Source: Ectocarpus siliculosus
Taxonomy: Eukaryota > Sar > Phaeophyceae > Ectocarpales > Ectocarpaceae
Length of the DNA: 30,447 bases
Assembly (NCBI GenBank): GCA_000310025.1
Contig: FN649749.1
Span: forward strand, 1,133,174-1,163,620
Direction: 5' to 3'
The notes under the pieces are model-generated. The model was not told where the DNA came from. It searched no databases and saw only the letters and a program-made list of their open reading frames with translations. Within the stretch, counting starts at the first letter, position 1. Every line of letters begins with the position of its first letter. Below are positions 1 to 9,800 of this stretch, piece after piece. Both the position numbers and the translations under genes were made by a program.

Positions 1-762
1 GGGGGCGCTGCGGTTGGGAAGAAAAAAAAGAGAAGCACCCCTCTCCAACTTTCTTCCGAGGGGAATGGGAAGGGGTCGATGAAAAAACCTTAAACCTGCC
101 GGCATCGACACACCGGTGGGAAGGGATCTCTACCAGGCTTGTAATTCCTGAAAACGTAAACCGTACATACTTGACATATAGTCCGTGCACAACAATGAAT
201 CCATAAATTCCCCCAGCACAAATGACAACTTTTCTCTGCACACAGGTGGTTGTTCCGAAATCTGAAAGTACCGGCAAACGCCCTGTTTCCAGGCGCATGG
301 CGTGACGGAGAGTTTTTTTTTGTTTTTTTTTTCCTTGACTTTTTATCCCCGAAACACCTTTAAAACTTGATTCGTTTACACAGGGTGGTGTTTATTGCCG
401 ATGCCAAAAAACTCAACGGATTTGGACACATGTCGGAATTCTGCGGTTGGAGATTTTTTTTTTTTTGTAATTCTCGAAATTACAGGAGATATCAGAGAAT
501 AACTGAATGTAGAGGATCAACTTGATTCGTTTACAGCGCGACAACCACCCGACCGATTTCAAAATAAACAGTGGCAAACGATCCCTATCGTCGATCTACA
601 GTTGGGGGTTTTGGGGTTTTGCTGGGAAAAATCTAGTTTTCGAGATATTCAACATGTTGTGCCGCACCATGGGTGGGTGTGCTTTGGTGGGCGACACAAC
701 ACGCACAAACAACTCTCGCACACGTTGCAGCCCGAAGAACACAAAATACCCACGCAAGCACC
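1..762. other. No gene recognised; AT-rich with T-runs
   Basis: No exon-like reading frame, splice-flanked coding patch or repeat could be recognised here. The stretch has several homopolymer T runs (around 310-332 and 455-466) and a few short open frames without codon bias. It could be intergenic or intron of a gene outside the window. Confidence 0.4.
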
Positions 763-1101
763 ATGGGGAATCCTAGGGGGCGGCCTAAGAAGAAGAAGAT
801 CGGCTATCGCGGAGCCGATGGCCGGGCGGCTCCTAAGAAGCCGAAGCCGGCGCAGCAACATGAGCTTCCACCCGGTGCTGGTGATGCGCTCTCCCATGAC
901 CGCGGGGCAGATTTGATGGTCGTGATGTGTGTTTTGCGTGCGCATGCCAGCGCTGTACAAATGTTTGTTCAACAGCTTTGCCGGGTTTGTTGTGCGCCGG
1001 CTGCGTGTTCCCTTTCTTTTGTGTTGGGCCTTGTTGTTTTTTCCAGCACTCCCTTGCGGTTGACTGCCTCCGAAAGTTTTGTATATATTAATTATATATA
1101 G
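763..1101 (+). CDS. Possible AT-hook protein exon (doubtful)
   Basis: An ATG at 763 opens a frame beginning MGNPRGRPKKKKIGY. The PRGRPKKKK core is the classic AT-hook for minor-groove binding to AT-rich DNA (family knowledge). More basic and Pro-rich sequence follows (APKKPKPAQQ). After about residue 50 the composition changes to a Cys/Val/Leu-rich stretch that looks like translated intron, so a real exon would probably end near 915-925. No strong GT donor was found there. There is no recognised partner exon before or after it. The AT-hook could be chance in a short open frame, so this is a weak call. Confidence 0.28.
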   Translation: MGNPRGRPKKKKIGYRGADGRAAPKKPKPAQQHELPPGAGDALSHDRGADLMVVMCVLRAHASAVQMFVQQLCRVCCAPAACSLSFVLGLVVFSSTPLRLTASESFVYINYI

Positions 1102-1208
1102 AGTGATAGAGTGAAGTGTTGTGCATGCGAATAGACTGTGCATGTGTTTTCGTCCTGCATTGCGTGTATATTATTGCACGATCAGTTGTGAATAAGAAGG
1201 GTATGGAC

Positions 1209-1415
1209 GCGAAAGATTGACTGACGAAGTAAGGGAAATCTGCGTTTTGTGAGAAGCGGCAGAAACAAACCGTTGGCCAATCAGAAAGCAGGAAGCGGAC
1301 GAGCGTGTTGATTCCTGTTTTCAGTATATACTCGCTTCGCCGTGTTTACCGGGGGCGAGCGAGAGCACGTGTGTGTGCTTGTGGTGGCCAAGGGTTGTTT
1401 CTGCCGTGACGTTTC
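1209..1415 (+). repeat. Direct repeat, copy 1 (about 207 bp)
   Basis: Nearly identical to 1,602-1,806, differing by a few substitutions and a TA indel (TATATA against TATA in the middle). Both copies begin GCGAAAGATTGACTGACG and end CTGCCGTGACGTTTC. The 186 bp between them also repeats the motif GGGGGCGAGCGAG. Terminal repeats of a small element or a local duplication are both possible; no TG...CA termini or internal coding sequence was seen. Confidence 0.85.
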
Positions 1416-1601
1416 TTTTTGGGGGCGAGCGAGTTTATATATTTCTGTCCGTTGGGTGGCTGATGTTTATACTGATCGTAAGGAGTAGACCGGGGGCGTG
1501 TGTGGTGTGTTGCCCTGCCTGGTCTCCGCTCTTTTCCCCTCCCCCTTGGCGAGCAAAGGGGGTACGCAAAATAATGACAAATTTCGAAAGCATCGAGAAA
1601 A

Positions 1602-1806
1602 GCGAAAGATTGACTGACGAAGTAAGGGAAATCTGCGTTTTGTGAGAAGCGGCAGAAATAAACCGCTGGCCAATAAGAAAGCAGGAAGTGGACGAGTGTG
1701 TTGATTCCTGTTTTCAGTATACTCGCTTCGCCGTGTTTACCGCGGGCGAGCGAGAGCACGTGTGTGTGCTTGTGGTGGCCAAGGGTTGTTTCTGCCGTGA
1801 CGTTTC
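1602..1806 (+). repeat. Direct repeat, copy 2 (about 205 bp)
   Basis: Second copy of the 1,209-1,415 repeat in the same orientation. It ends directly against the GGGGG-rich tandem array that follows, which suggests the junction was a breakpoint of the duplication. Confidence 0.85.
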
Positions 1807-1811
1807 ACAGA

Positions 1812-1976
1812 GGGGGCACCGTGGCATAAAATGGGGGTGCCTTGGCGCAAAAATGGGGGCCAACGTGGTGATAGAGGGGGCTCCGCAGTGATAAATGGGG
1901 GGCACCGTGGTAATATATGGGGGCTCCGCGGAGGAAAACATGGGGTACTATGCTGATTTAGGGGGTTCCGTGGATC
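1812..1976 (+). repeat. Degenerate 20-23 bp tandem array, GGGGGC(A/T)CCGTGG type
   Basis: About eight imperfect units each begin with a run of four to six G followed by a CACCGTGG- or CTCCGCGG-like core and an A/T-rich tail such as TAATATAT. Unit length drifts between roughly 19 and 23 bp, so this is an old minisatellite. No coding role is apparent. Confidence 0.75.
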
Positions 1977-2137
1977 ATTTTGGTCAAAAAATGTCGCATT
2001 TTCCCAAAATGAAAAACACTCTGCAGCTATCGACGTAGCTCGACGAGGCGGTCACGAATATCGTTGTTTCGCGTTTCAATTTTTTTTCTTTAAAAAGATA
2101 TCGCACAAAACGTGAATGGACAAATTGTTGTGCATGG

Positions 2138-2350
2138 ACCGTAAGACATCACACCCCCTGGATGGAGCGATTTTCAACGATCGATTTTTCCCACGCAGGC
2201 AGTATGGCGGCATCGAACACAGCGGCGTTGGAACGGACTCGTTCGAGAAGACGTATCTTTTTGACTTTTGTATCCTCTTCGTCGTGGAGTACTCAAGCCT
2301 TGAAAATCGGCCCAAGGGGTGTGGTATCTTACATCATGTCACCTACGGTA
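2138..2350 (+). mobile_element. MITE family, copy A
   Basis: About 213 bp. The left end contains CACACCCCCTGGA followed by GCGATTTTCAA. The right end is the inverted counterpart, CTTGAAAATCGGCCCAAGGGGTGTGGTATCTT, closing with GTCACCTACGGTA. The middle carries the family's GAAGA and GTATC..CTCTTCGTCGTGGAGTA segment. It lacks coding capacity and is non-autonomous. Same family as the copies at 2,505, 4,297, 5,021, 7,469 and 27,408. Confidence 0.8.
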
Positions 2351-2504
2351 TGCACCTTGTCACAAAACACCAGGCACATCGGTCAGCAGGGGCGTCCAAC
2401 AAACGCCGCTCCCCAAAACGCGCCAGCCCGGAAAACCCAGCCTCGAACCAGTTTCGCGCTTTGGAGTCATTCACGTGGATCGAAATCACGCGAAGTATCG
2501 GAGG

Positions 2505-2706
2505 CTACGTAGGATACCACACCCCCCTGGACCGATTTTCAAAGCTCTATCGCTATACGGCAGAAAGAGTGGCGGTGATGGGAAAATGGCGGTTTGGGAA
2601 CCGTTCCGTCGAGAGCTTGCGGTGTTCGTCCCGTATGGTATATCCGTCCAAGGTTCTGCTTTAATTGTCGGTCCGGGGGTGTGTGGTATCTTCAGTCCCC
2701 TACGCT
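2505..2706 (+). mobile_element. MITE family, copy B (degenerate)
   Basis: The left end reads CTACGTAGGATACCACACCC with the CTGGACCGATTTTCAAAGCTC block. The right end reads GGTCCGGGGGTGTGTGGTATCTTCAG and closes near CCCTACG, inverted to the left. The interior is more diverged than in copies C and D. It is non-coding. Confidence 0.72.
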
Positions 2707-2851
2707 ACTGCTGTAATAGTCGAAAGGAGGGGTATACCGCAGGTACACGCTGCTTGCCGACGGCGAAGCACAGCAACAACCCATCATCATTGGACGGAAA
2801 CACAAAAAGCTGCGCCATAACAACGGCAACGGAAATTAGTAACTGCCTTAC

Positions 2852-2968
2852 GGGTAATGGGCACTTGATCAGCAGGGCTCCGAATACCGCTGCCCCCTCC
2901 TGCAGCACCTCCGACAGCAGCCCCGTACGAGCCGCCTGCTTGTAGCGCTCAATGATAGAGTCGCCAAT
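2852..2968 (-). CDS. Candidate internal exon, unknown protein
   Basis: On the minus strand a 117-nt open segment is bounded by a plausible acceptor (..TTTTCCTGCGTCAG before 2,968) and a good donor (GTAAGG after 2,852). It is phase 0 at both ends and encodes 39 residues starting IGDSIIERYKQAARTGLLSE. These are likely helical. It is in phase with the J-domain exon ending at 3,623 and could be its next exon, but it does not resemble a DnaJ C-terminal domain. It could equally belong to another gene that continues off the left side. No exon downstream of it was found. Confidence 0.4.
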
Positions 2969-3206
2969 CTGACGCAGGAAAACACCGGGCGCGTGCGAAC
3001 GAAGGAGGAAACTGTTTTCTGATTGCTCTTCCACGTTCATTACGCGGTTTGAGGTACACTACCACAAAAGGTCTTGAGCCGTTACGTTTCCATTCACGCC
3101 TAGGCAAAAAAAAGCGCGCTCCACTCTCTCGGAAGCACGACCAAAACGGCGCCTTATCCTCTACCCTTGCGACCATGCTTACCCCCCTGTGTCTCTCCGT
3201 CTACTT

Positions 3207-3270
3207 GCCTGCCTGCGCGCGTGCTTGTCTTTCTGTCTGCCTGTCTGTCTGCCTGTCTGTTCTGTCAGTC
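3207..3270 (+). repeat. CTGT/CTGC microsatellite
   Basis: An interrupted tetranucleotide tract of CTGT and CTGC units, CTGTCTGCCTGTCTGTCTGC in its core. It lies in the interval between the two minus-strand exons at 2,968 and 3,623. Confidence 0.8.
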
Positions 3271-3622
3271 TTTACTCAACTCTTCGAGTGCCAACATCAT
3301 TCGATTCCGTTGGCACCATTTCTCCTACATGTATCTTGCCTCTCTCCGGTGACACCTTTGCAACCTCTCAATCCCGACTCTTAGGGAAGCACGAGACACA
3401 CACAAACACGCAAATATCGCGCGGCGCGCGGCAGCATGTTGTCGGGGATATTTACGTGTCCGTGTAGACGGTAGCCAAGTTATATCCCTTCTGGGTGTTT
3501 GCTGCCTCTCAGCGAGCACCTGCGGTAAGCTTCCGAAAGCGGCCGTCAGCCCGACGCACTACCGCTGCAAGCTGTCATCACCGGGGCATGTGACTGCCGA
3601 GCTAGCTTCCTACATAACTCAC

Positions 3623-6442
3623 GCTTATCTCCTTGACAATCCCCGACAGCAGCTCCTCCAGCGAAACCTCCACCTTCACAACGATCTGCCGCCACCGTGC
3701 CTTCGGGACGCCGAGGTTCTCCCTGTTCCCCGGACTGAACCGAAAGATGTCGAAAAGGTTCACTCTGACCCCTTCGAACGGACCCCCCCCCGCCGCCGCC
3801 CCCGCCCCCGGGCGGTACGCTCCCCCCCCGCCCGCAGCCCCTCCCGCGGCCGCCGCCTGTTCCCGCATTTTCGCGTAGAACGCCGTGGAGAAGAAATCAC
3901 CGGCGTCGTCGGGGTGGGGAGACGGCCGTCGGCTGTAGGGTTGCCCCCCATAGGAGGAAGGGTAGCCCTGGTTTGCTCTCCTCTGGCGGGTAGGGTACGA
4001 GGAGCGGGAGGGGGGTGTACTTATGTAACCGCATGTCGTAGTCGTTAGATCATTGACCTTGCATTCCTACAATGCCGGGACGGAGAGGAATACCGGGTTT
4101 CCGCCGGCCCAGGGTACGTGTCACAATTGCCAACCAGAAGTTGGACATCACCCTTGCGAATTTGCTGTGCCAAACCAAATATGCCATAGGAGGATGGGTA
4201 ATCGTGAGAACATGGCCCTCGCACATCTACCGATGAGCGACGGGGAGGGTGTCTACGATACGTACTCGCTCCGATGATTCGGGACAAGGGGATAGATACC
4301 GCAGGTTGGATGAGATACCAGACCCCCTTGGAAAGCTTCTCGAAGCTCGAATACTCCACGACGAAGAGGATACCAAAATAAAACGATGCGTTTTCGGAAA
4401 GCTCTGGACACGGCTGTTCCAACGCCGCCATTCTCGGTACAAGTCACTGCTTGTTTGCTGCAGAATAGCCGACCAAAGGAAAAACGGTCCTGGGGGGGTG
4501 TTATCTATGGTCATCTACGGTAGGGAGAGGGTAACAACGTGCGTTTCGACTGGCTTTACCGCTGTTCATGGAAGGGTGGAAGGAGGAAAAGCTTGGACGG
4601 GAAGACACACAATCACTTGACTTGAAAAGCGTGCAGAGGTCTAATTGTCTCAAACGCACGCCCGGCTATGAGTCTCCGACTCTTCCTGCCCGAATACACA
4701 CCGATTCTTTGGAGGAGCGAGTACTGCAAGACCCTCCTGTGAATGAGCACGGCAACATTACTAAAGGTTCACTTTGTGATCCTCTCACCGGATTTCTGAG
4801 GCTATCGTCGTAGTCTCCTCTGCTCCTAGGGTCTCTCAATGTGTCGTAGGCCTGCGGCAGCATAAAACGACGCGGGCGGCACCCTGTAAGGGTGTGTCAA
4901 CTTTATGACACATACGTACGTACATACGCCATCCAGAGACCCGCACGAGCGTTGTAGGCAAGTAAGCGATCCGAAACCCTGCGCAACAAACTACAACGTG
5001 GGCCGCCTTCGCGGGGAATATACCGTATATGACACAAGATAACACACCCCCTGGACCGATTTTCAAAGCTCAATTACTCCACGACGAAGAGCATGCTTAG
5101 ACGAAAGGATACGTTTTCAGAGAGCTCTCGACCAGACGGCTTCAACTCCGCCGTTTTCGGCCCTGCGACTGTTGCTGCTGTTGAAAATCGAGCTTTGAAA
5201 ATCGATCCAGGGGGTGTGTTATCTTGTGTCATATACGGTATTGCTAATCTTGAAATAGAGAGGGGGGGGTCGTATCCCTACCCCAACCGTAGCCCCCGAC
5301 CCAATACTAAAACCAAGATTAATATCCTCGCCAAGGCTGCTGCTGAACGAACTAACTGCCCCGGGACGGGAATAGAGTGGGAGAAAATGCAAATAATAGT
5401 GCAAGTTTTTCGCGCTCCACCTCCATATCTCTCTATCGCTCCGTCCCGGCATGAGAAGTCAATGGTCGTAACGACTACACACGGAATGCGTATTAATGAG
5501 TACACACACACCCACCTCCTGTATCTCCTTGAACCTCTTCTCCGCCTGTTCGACGTTGCCGGTGTTCTTGTCCGGGTGCCACTTTACTGCCGCTCGCCGG
5601 TAGGCGCGTTTCAGGTTCTCGTCGCTAACCCCCGGCTCGACGCCCAGCACTGGAGGCAAGGCAGACAGCAGACCGAGATAGAGACGCGAATGTCGCAGAA
5701 ACGTTCGATAGTTGCACGGCCCGTCTGTTCCAGACTACTGCCCAGCATCCCCGGAGTCTTTGCATATCTTAATCTTTCTTTCCAGCTACACAGCGGTTTC
5801 AGCAGTGCGGTATTTAGTCCGGCAGTTCCAGACTACTGCCCAGCATCTGCATCTGATCGGAGGCTTTGCAAGCCTGTTTCCACCTATGTACACAGCGGTA
5901 TGAGCAGCTGTATGCTAGAGTCATCAACGATCAGGCTGGTTTCCTCCTCCATACAAGCTCTAGGAGACTCTGCAGAGAGAGTTCGAACAGAGCTTATTGC
6001 TTCAAAACAAGTCCTTTCAACTCCGCTGTACTGCTGTAGCTAACTCGGTGCCTCTTGCAGTGGGTACATCACGGCCTTATTGCGGGCAGCAGAAGGCGAC
6101 ACAGACAGCAGGCAGAACACACAGCGCGGATCTGGTTGTTGCCAGCATCCACTGGATTCAAACTGCCCTCTTGCCTGTGTAGTAGGTCTTGCCCGCTGCA
6201 GCTGCCACGCAGGAACACAATATTAGAGACTCCGACAGTACGAGAAGCGCCAGCAGGAGCCAGCACCAGGCTTTTCCCACAGCAGCGGCACAGCGACGCC
6301 TCGCTATCCTAGCACGCGGAATCCCGTTGTTGTTGAACCCTGCAACTGGGGCTACCAGAACACATGAGTTCGTAGGTGCTGTGCGACTGGTCCGACTACA
6401 GCTGCGCTCTCTGCCAGCCCGAGCTAAATTTCTCCCTCCCAT
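3623..6442 (-). CDS. J-domain (DnaJ/Hsp40) protein with hydrophobic leader, 3' incomplete
   Basis: A co-chaperone that would stimulate Hsp70 ATPase. Minus exons: 6442-6175, 5649-5516, 4851-4789, 3982-3623. Using the ATG at 6,442, a hydrophobic segment at about residues 58-83 (core [18 protein letters not shown]) is followed directly by the J domain GKTYYTVLGV. The HPD motif, which contacts Hsp70, is at residues 114-116 (VKWHPDKN). Helix IV is [16 protein letters not shown] Gly/Ala/Pro-rich linker follows (about 156-230) with a FDIF patch, then [20 protein letters not shown]. This resembles the first strand of the DnaJ C-terminal substrate-binding domain. The layout recalls lumenal ERdj3-type proteins (family inference). 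The remaining C-terminal exons were not found. The start is uncertain: in-frame ATGs also lie at 6,529 and 6,730, and the n-region is unusually long. Introns 2 and 3 each contain a MITE. Confidence 0.82.
4011..4125 (+). repeat. Dispersed repeat fragment, related to 17,470-17,552
   Basis: Shares GGGTGTACT..AT, a CGTAGTCGTTAGA block, GGGACGGAG and a GCCGG.CCAGG block with 17,470-17,552 in the same order and orientation, with gaps. It lies in the third intron of the minus-strand J-domain gene. No ends were defined. Confidence 0.5.
4297..4522 (+). mobile_element. MITE family, copy C
   Basis: About 226 bp inside intron 3 of the J-domain gene. The left end is TACCGCAGGTTGGATGAGAT followed by ACCAGACCCCCTTGGA. 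The right end is GGTCCTGGGGGGGTGTTATC closing with CATCTACGGTA. The interior CTCCACGACGAAGAGGATAC and TGCGTTTTCGGAAAGCTCT blocks match copies D and F. Confidence 0.8.
5021..5240 (+). mobile_element. MITE family, copy D (best-preserved ends)
   Basis: 220 bp inside intron 2 of the J-domain gene. The first ~52 bases are a near-perfect inverted match to the last ~52. The left starts TACCGTATATGACACAAGAT and the right ends ATCTTGTGTCATATACGGTA. The inner terminal part is CACACCCCCTGGACCGATT. Only two or three mismatches separate the arms, so this is the youngest copy in the window. If the outer TA is the target duplication, the element would be Tc1/mariner-like. That assignment is tentative. Confidence 0.9.
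5252..5349 (+). repeat. Dispersed repeat, copy 1 (partner at 15,165-15,259)
   Basis: Shares a G-run, CGTATCCCTA, then ACTAAAA-C-AAG-TTAATATCCT and AAGGCTGCTG with 15,165-15,259 in the same order. It lies just beyond MITE copy D. No coding content was seen, and it may be a piece of another small element. Confidence 0.65.
5650..6174 (-). other. Probable GC-AG intron in the J-domain gene
   Basis: On the minus strand the first exon ends ..TACTACACAG and the intron starts GCAAGAGG, matching the known AG|GCAAGT consensus of GC-AG introns. The acceptor is CCTCCAG. Joining here gives Y-Y-T-V-L-G-V, the exact spacing expected at the start of a J domain, with the Val codon split after its first base. 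No GT donor that preserves this spacing is present nearby. Confidence 0.7.
5727..5925 (+). repeat. Two-unit tandem repeat, period about 98 bp
   Basis: GTTCCAGACTACTGCCCAGC begins at 5,727 and again at 5,825. Within each unit a TTTGC block and an ACACAGCGGT..AGCAG block recur at similar spacing. The rest is diverged. It lies inside the putative GC-AG intron of the J-domain gene. Confidence 0.65.
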
Positions 6443-6886
6443 CCTCCCCTTTGTGCATCGATGGGTATGTGTCTCGTGATGCCCCACGTGGCAGCAGAGC
6501 AGAGAGCAGGAGACAGCAGCCGTAGACATGATTTGCGGCTGCTGAGGGGGCCCTACAGAGTCGACAATGTGGGGTAAGCGTGGGTACTGTATACAATGAC
6601 CCCCCGACAGCTTGGCGCTGCACCAGCACCAAGCATTGCTCGCGACGAAGCTTTGGTGTGGCTGCTGCGTCTGTGGGGTTGCTCGCAATCTCTCTTGCAA
6701 GCCAGGCGTCACAGGAGATTTGGAGAGCAAGGGGAGCGCTTTATTGCCGTGGACAATTCAAACAGAGGGCGTGCCGCGCAGCTCGAAGAGACCAGTGAAA
6801 TTTCTGGCTGGCTTTGAAGGCTTCTCAGAGAGGACGAAAGGGAGCGCCAGGCACACGGGAGTGGCTAGCCGCAGCGGACGCAAAGG
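6443..6886. promoter_or_regulatory. Inferred shared promoter interval between divergent genes
   Basis: 444 bp separate the modelled J-domain start (minus, 6,442) from the NOP58 ATG (plus, 6,887). If the J-domain gene starts further upstream, at 6,529 or 6,730, the gap shrinks to 357 or 156 bp. No TATA box or named factor site could be supported. Head-to-head layout alone suggests a bidirectional promoter. Confidence 0.4.
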
Positions 6887-9800
6887 ATGTTGGTTCTCTT
6901 CGAGACGCCGGCGGGCTACGCCTTGTTCAAGGTTTGTGCATTCGTCGGAAAGCATGGTCTACGATGTTCTTAGGGATAAAGCGCTACCCTGTCGTGCAGT
7001 CATGTTTTTTAGTTGGAGCAGCGGCACCACCACCACAGCGCCATTGTGTGCGTGTGGCCATCAAAGGATATTCACCCTCTCCCCGACGGTTGTTCTCGCC
7101 CAATCAGCGGCTGCGGCGTGCTGGCACAAGCCCCGCAGCAGCGTCTAGGCCGTATGGCGAAAGAAGTGCCTTTCACATAGCTACATCTACCCACAGTAGC
7201 AAGGATTTCTTTGTGTTGGAGCGCTTTTGTACGCAATAGTAGTTGTAGGGCTCCTGCGGTGGTGGTCTCCACCCCGTCAGTTTCGTGGCTGGAAGTGGGC
7301 ATGTCCGTGCGGCCCTCTTTTTGCTCAGCTGCTGACTGGCAGATACCAAGCGAATGCAAGAAATTCAACCTCTGGGGCGCCTACATGTAGGGCGTGAGTG
7401 GTGCGGGTGTTGTTCGCTGTGAGAGAATATGTAGGATACGGTAGAGAACGCTTGCAAATTGCTGCCTTGTGACGTAAGATAGCACACCCCCTTTTGGGCC
7501 GATTTTCAAACATCGACTACCCCATATCGAAGAGGGTGTATCAAATCAAATAACACACCATATGCATACATTTGTCGGAAAGTGCTCGAAGAGACGGCTC
7601 CAACGCCGTCATTTTCTTTTGCTCCGCCGATTCTGCTGTGGTGAAGTGCGGCGGTAGTCGAGCTTTGGCAAGTCAGTCCATGTTGTGTGACACACGTTCG
7701 AAGGATGTCACCGTCATATGCATCAATGCATGCATATGTCACCTACAATCAGCACGTTCCTTGCCTGTCCACGATGCTTTGGTCTTGTTATTTGGTGCGG
7801 TTTTCGGCGGCAGCAGTCCAACTGGTCGACCCGTTGTGCACACTTTTTCTTTCTTCTGCTTTGCGTCTTATCACTGCTGTTGACTCCTACTGCGACTGCT
7901 GTTATCTGTCTACAGATGACTAACGAGTCCATCCTCAAGGACGCGGACGGCATCTACGACGAGTTCTCCACCCCCGAGAAGGCGGCGGAATCCGTCAAGC
8001 TGAAGGTGAGCTGCTGTTTCACTGTACCTGTCTAAAGGACTGTTTTTATCTTGCTGGGTAGAAGATTGAGGCGGTAAGTTGATAGGTGCGCGGGGTGAGA
8101 AATGGAAGTGTGTTGCTGCACTATTTAGTACTTACAGCTGTTTGTGTTGAGGGGAATTGGTTCGGGCACAGAAGGTGTCACCGCGGGCAAGGAGATGTTT
8201 CGGCTGTAAACGGGGAGGGATGGTGTGCTTCAACGGTGAAGGTCATGGGGGTGCGAGCAGGATGCTTGGATACCTTCTCCTTTGTTGCCCGCCGCGTTAC
8301 ATGCTTGGCCCGGTGAGGTTGTCTTTCTTCATTGCGAAATGCGCTGGACGTTTTGTCATCGAGACACACGACGTGTTAGACTAATCAGCTTGGGTTCTCT
8401 TACTAGACAAACATGAACAACGACAACGTCGCTGGCGTCTGGTGGTAGTGGTGCTGCTGCTGCTGTTGCGGCGTTGGTGTTGTCACATGTACAGATGGAC
8501 GAACGCGGTGTGGTGTGGCTTGGAGCTCAAGGCTTAAGTCCTTTCGGACAACTCAATCGTATACACGGGCAAGACCGTCGTTGTGTCAGCTGATAACATA
8601 CACGCACATCAAAAAGTATGCATGTGCATGTATGTTATCAGCAGACACAACGACGGACTTGGCCGTGTATGTATTCTTGTTGTTGCCCCGAGAGGGCTGA
8701 GCCTTGAGTTCCAAGCCACTCAGCACCGCGTTTGTCCAGCTGTGCATGTGAGAACACCGAAGCCACAGCAGCAGCAGCAGCAGACGTCAGCGTCATGGTG
8801 AGACGCACATACATGTCGGTTGCGTTTCGGGAGTAGCCTATTTCTCAGGCGCGAGCACCTTGAGGCAGATAGGTCCTGGTGTTGCAAGCATGCCGTAGTG
8901 ACGAGGAACGTTTTTGCCCTTTTTTTTTGTTGTATTGGAATGGTGCAGGCCATTTAACGGTCTAGAGGAAGCTTGACTCTCTCATTAGCACTTTTTTCTT
9001 TTGCAAGAACGTGTGTAATGTATTGGCGAAATTTTGGGTGCAGGATAGCGGGTAGTGACGCGGCCTTGAATTTTCTGTTCTCTTTGAATCCTAACCACGT
9101 TTCAACGCCGTTTGTTGTGAGAATTTTCTGGACTGTACACTACACTGACATGCTTGATCAGCCTGGTTAATGGAATCGATTGCCTCCACCGGCATCCTTG
9201 CATTTTCTCGTTGATTTCTTTCAAAACTCGTGTGGCCTTCCTCCTGTATGACCCCGGCTGTCACATCAAGCATGCACTCCGACGAAAGGGTCAGCCATAG
9301 ACTGGTGTCAGGGTGAGTAGGATTAACACGCACACACTGACCTGCGCGTTGTGGTATTTTGCCCCCCCCCCCCCCTGGCAGGCGTTCATGACTTTCGCAG
9401 ACACGGCGGACGCCGTCGCGGCATCTACGGAGATGATCGACAGCAAGATGGGCAAGAGCCTCAAGAAGTTTCTGACGAAAAACATCGTCAAGAAGGAGCT
9501 CAAGGATAAGGTGGGCGTGGTGTGTTCCTAGAGCTACGGTAGTTCGCCTGCTACTGCTGTTGGTGGTGGTTTTGGTGTTGCAGTTCTTTTTGCAATTCTT
9601 TTTGCTTGTCTATTGCATGTGCACGTTCTGCCGGTGCGGGTGTTGGCGTGACATCACGTTGTCGTTCCAAGTCCTCTCCAAAGCACGTATTGGGGCAGGG
9701 CAGGCCGACGTACATCGGCGGGGGTCAAGGGAGAATGCTCAGCCTCACCGGCTGTTCTGTCATGGATGGTGGCGTGACAGATGTAGATGACTAATTCCTG

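Noticed and set aside
649-1143. 164-codon minus-strand frame
   Set aside because: No codon bias, no domain and no splice context; it is the antisense of the doubtful AT-hook frame.
1809-1976. CRISPR-like regular array
   Set aside because: Units are short, degenerate and contiguous with no unique spacers; this is a eukaryotic minisatellite. The same applies to the 29-bp array at 26,237.
9362-9375. 14-C homopolymer as an assembly gap
   Set aside because: It sits as the pyrimidine tract of the NOP58 exon 3 acceptor and reading continues correctly into the exon, so it is more likely genuine, though its exact length may be misread.
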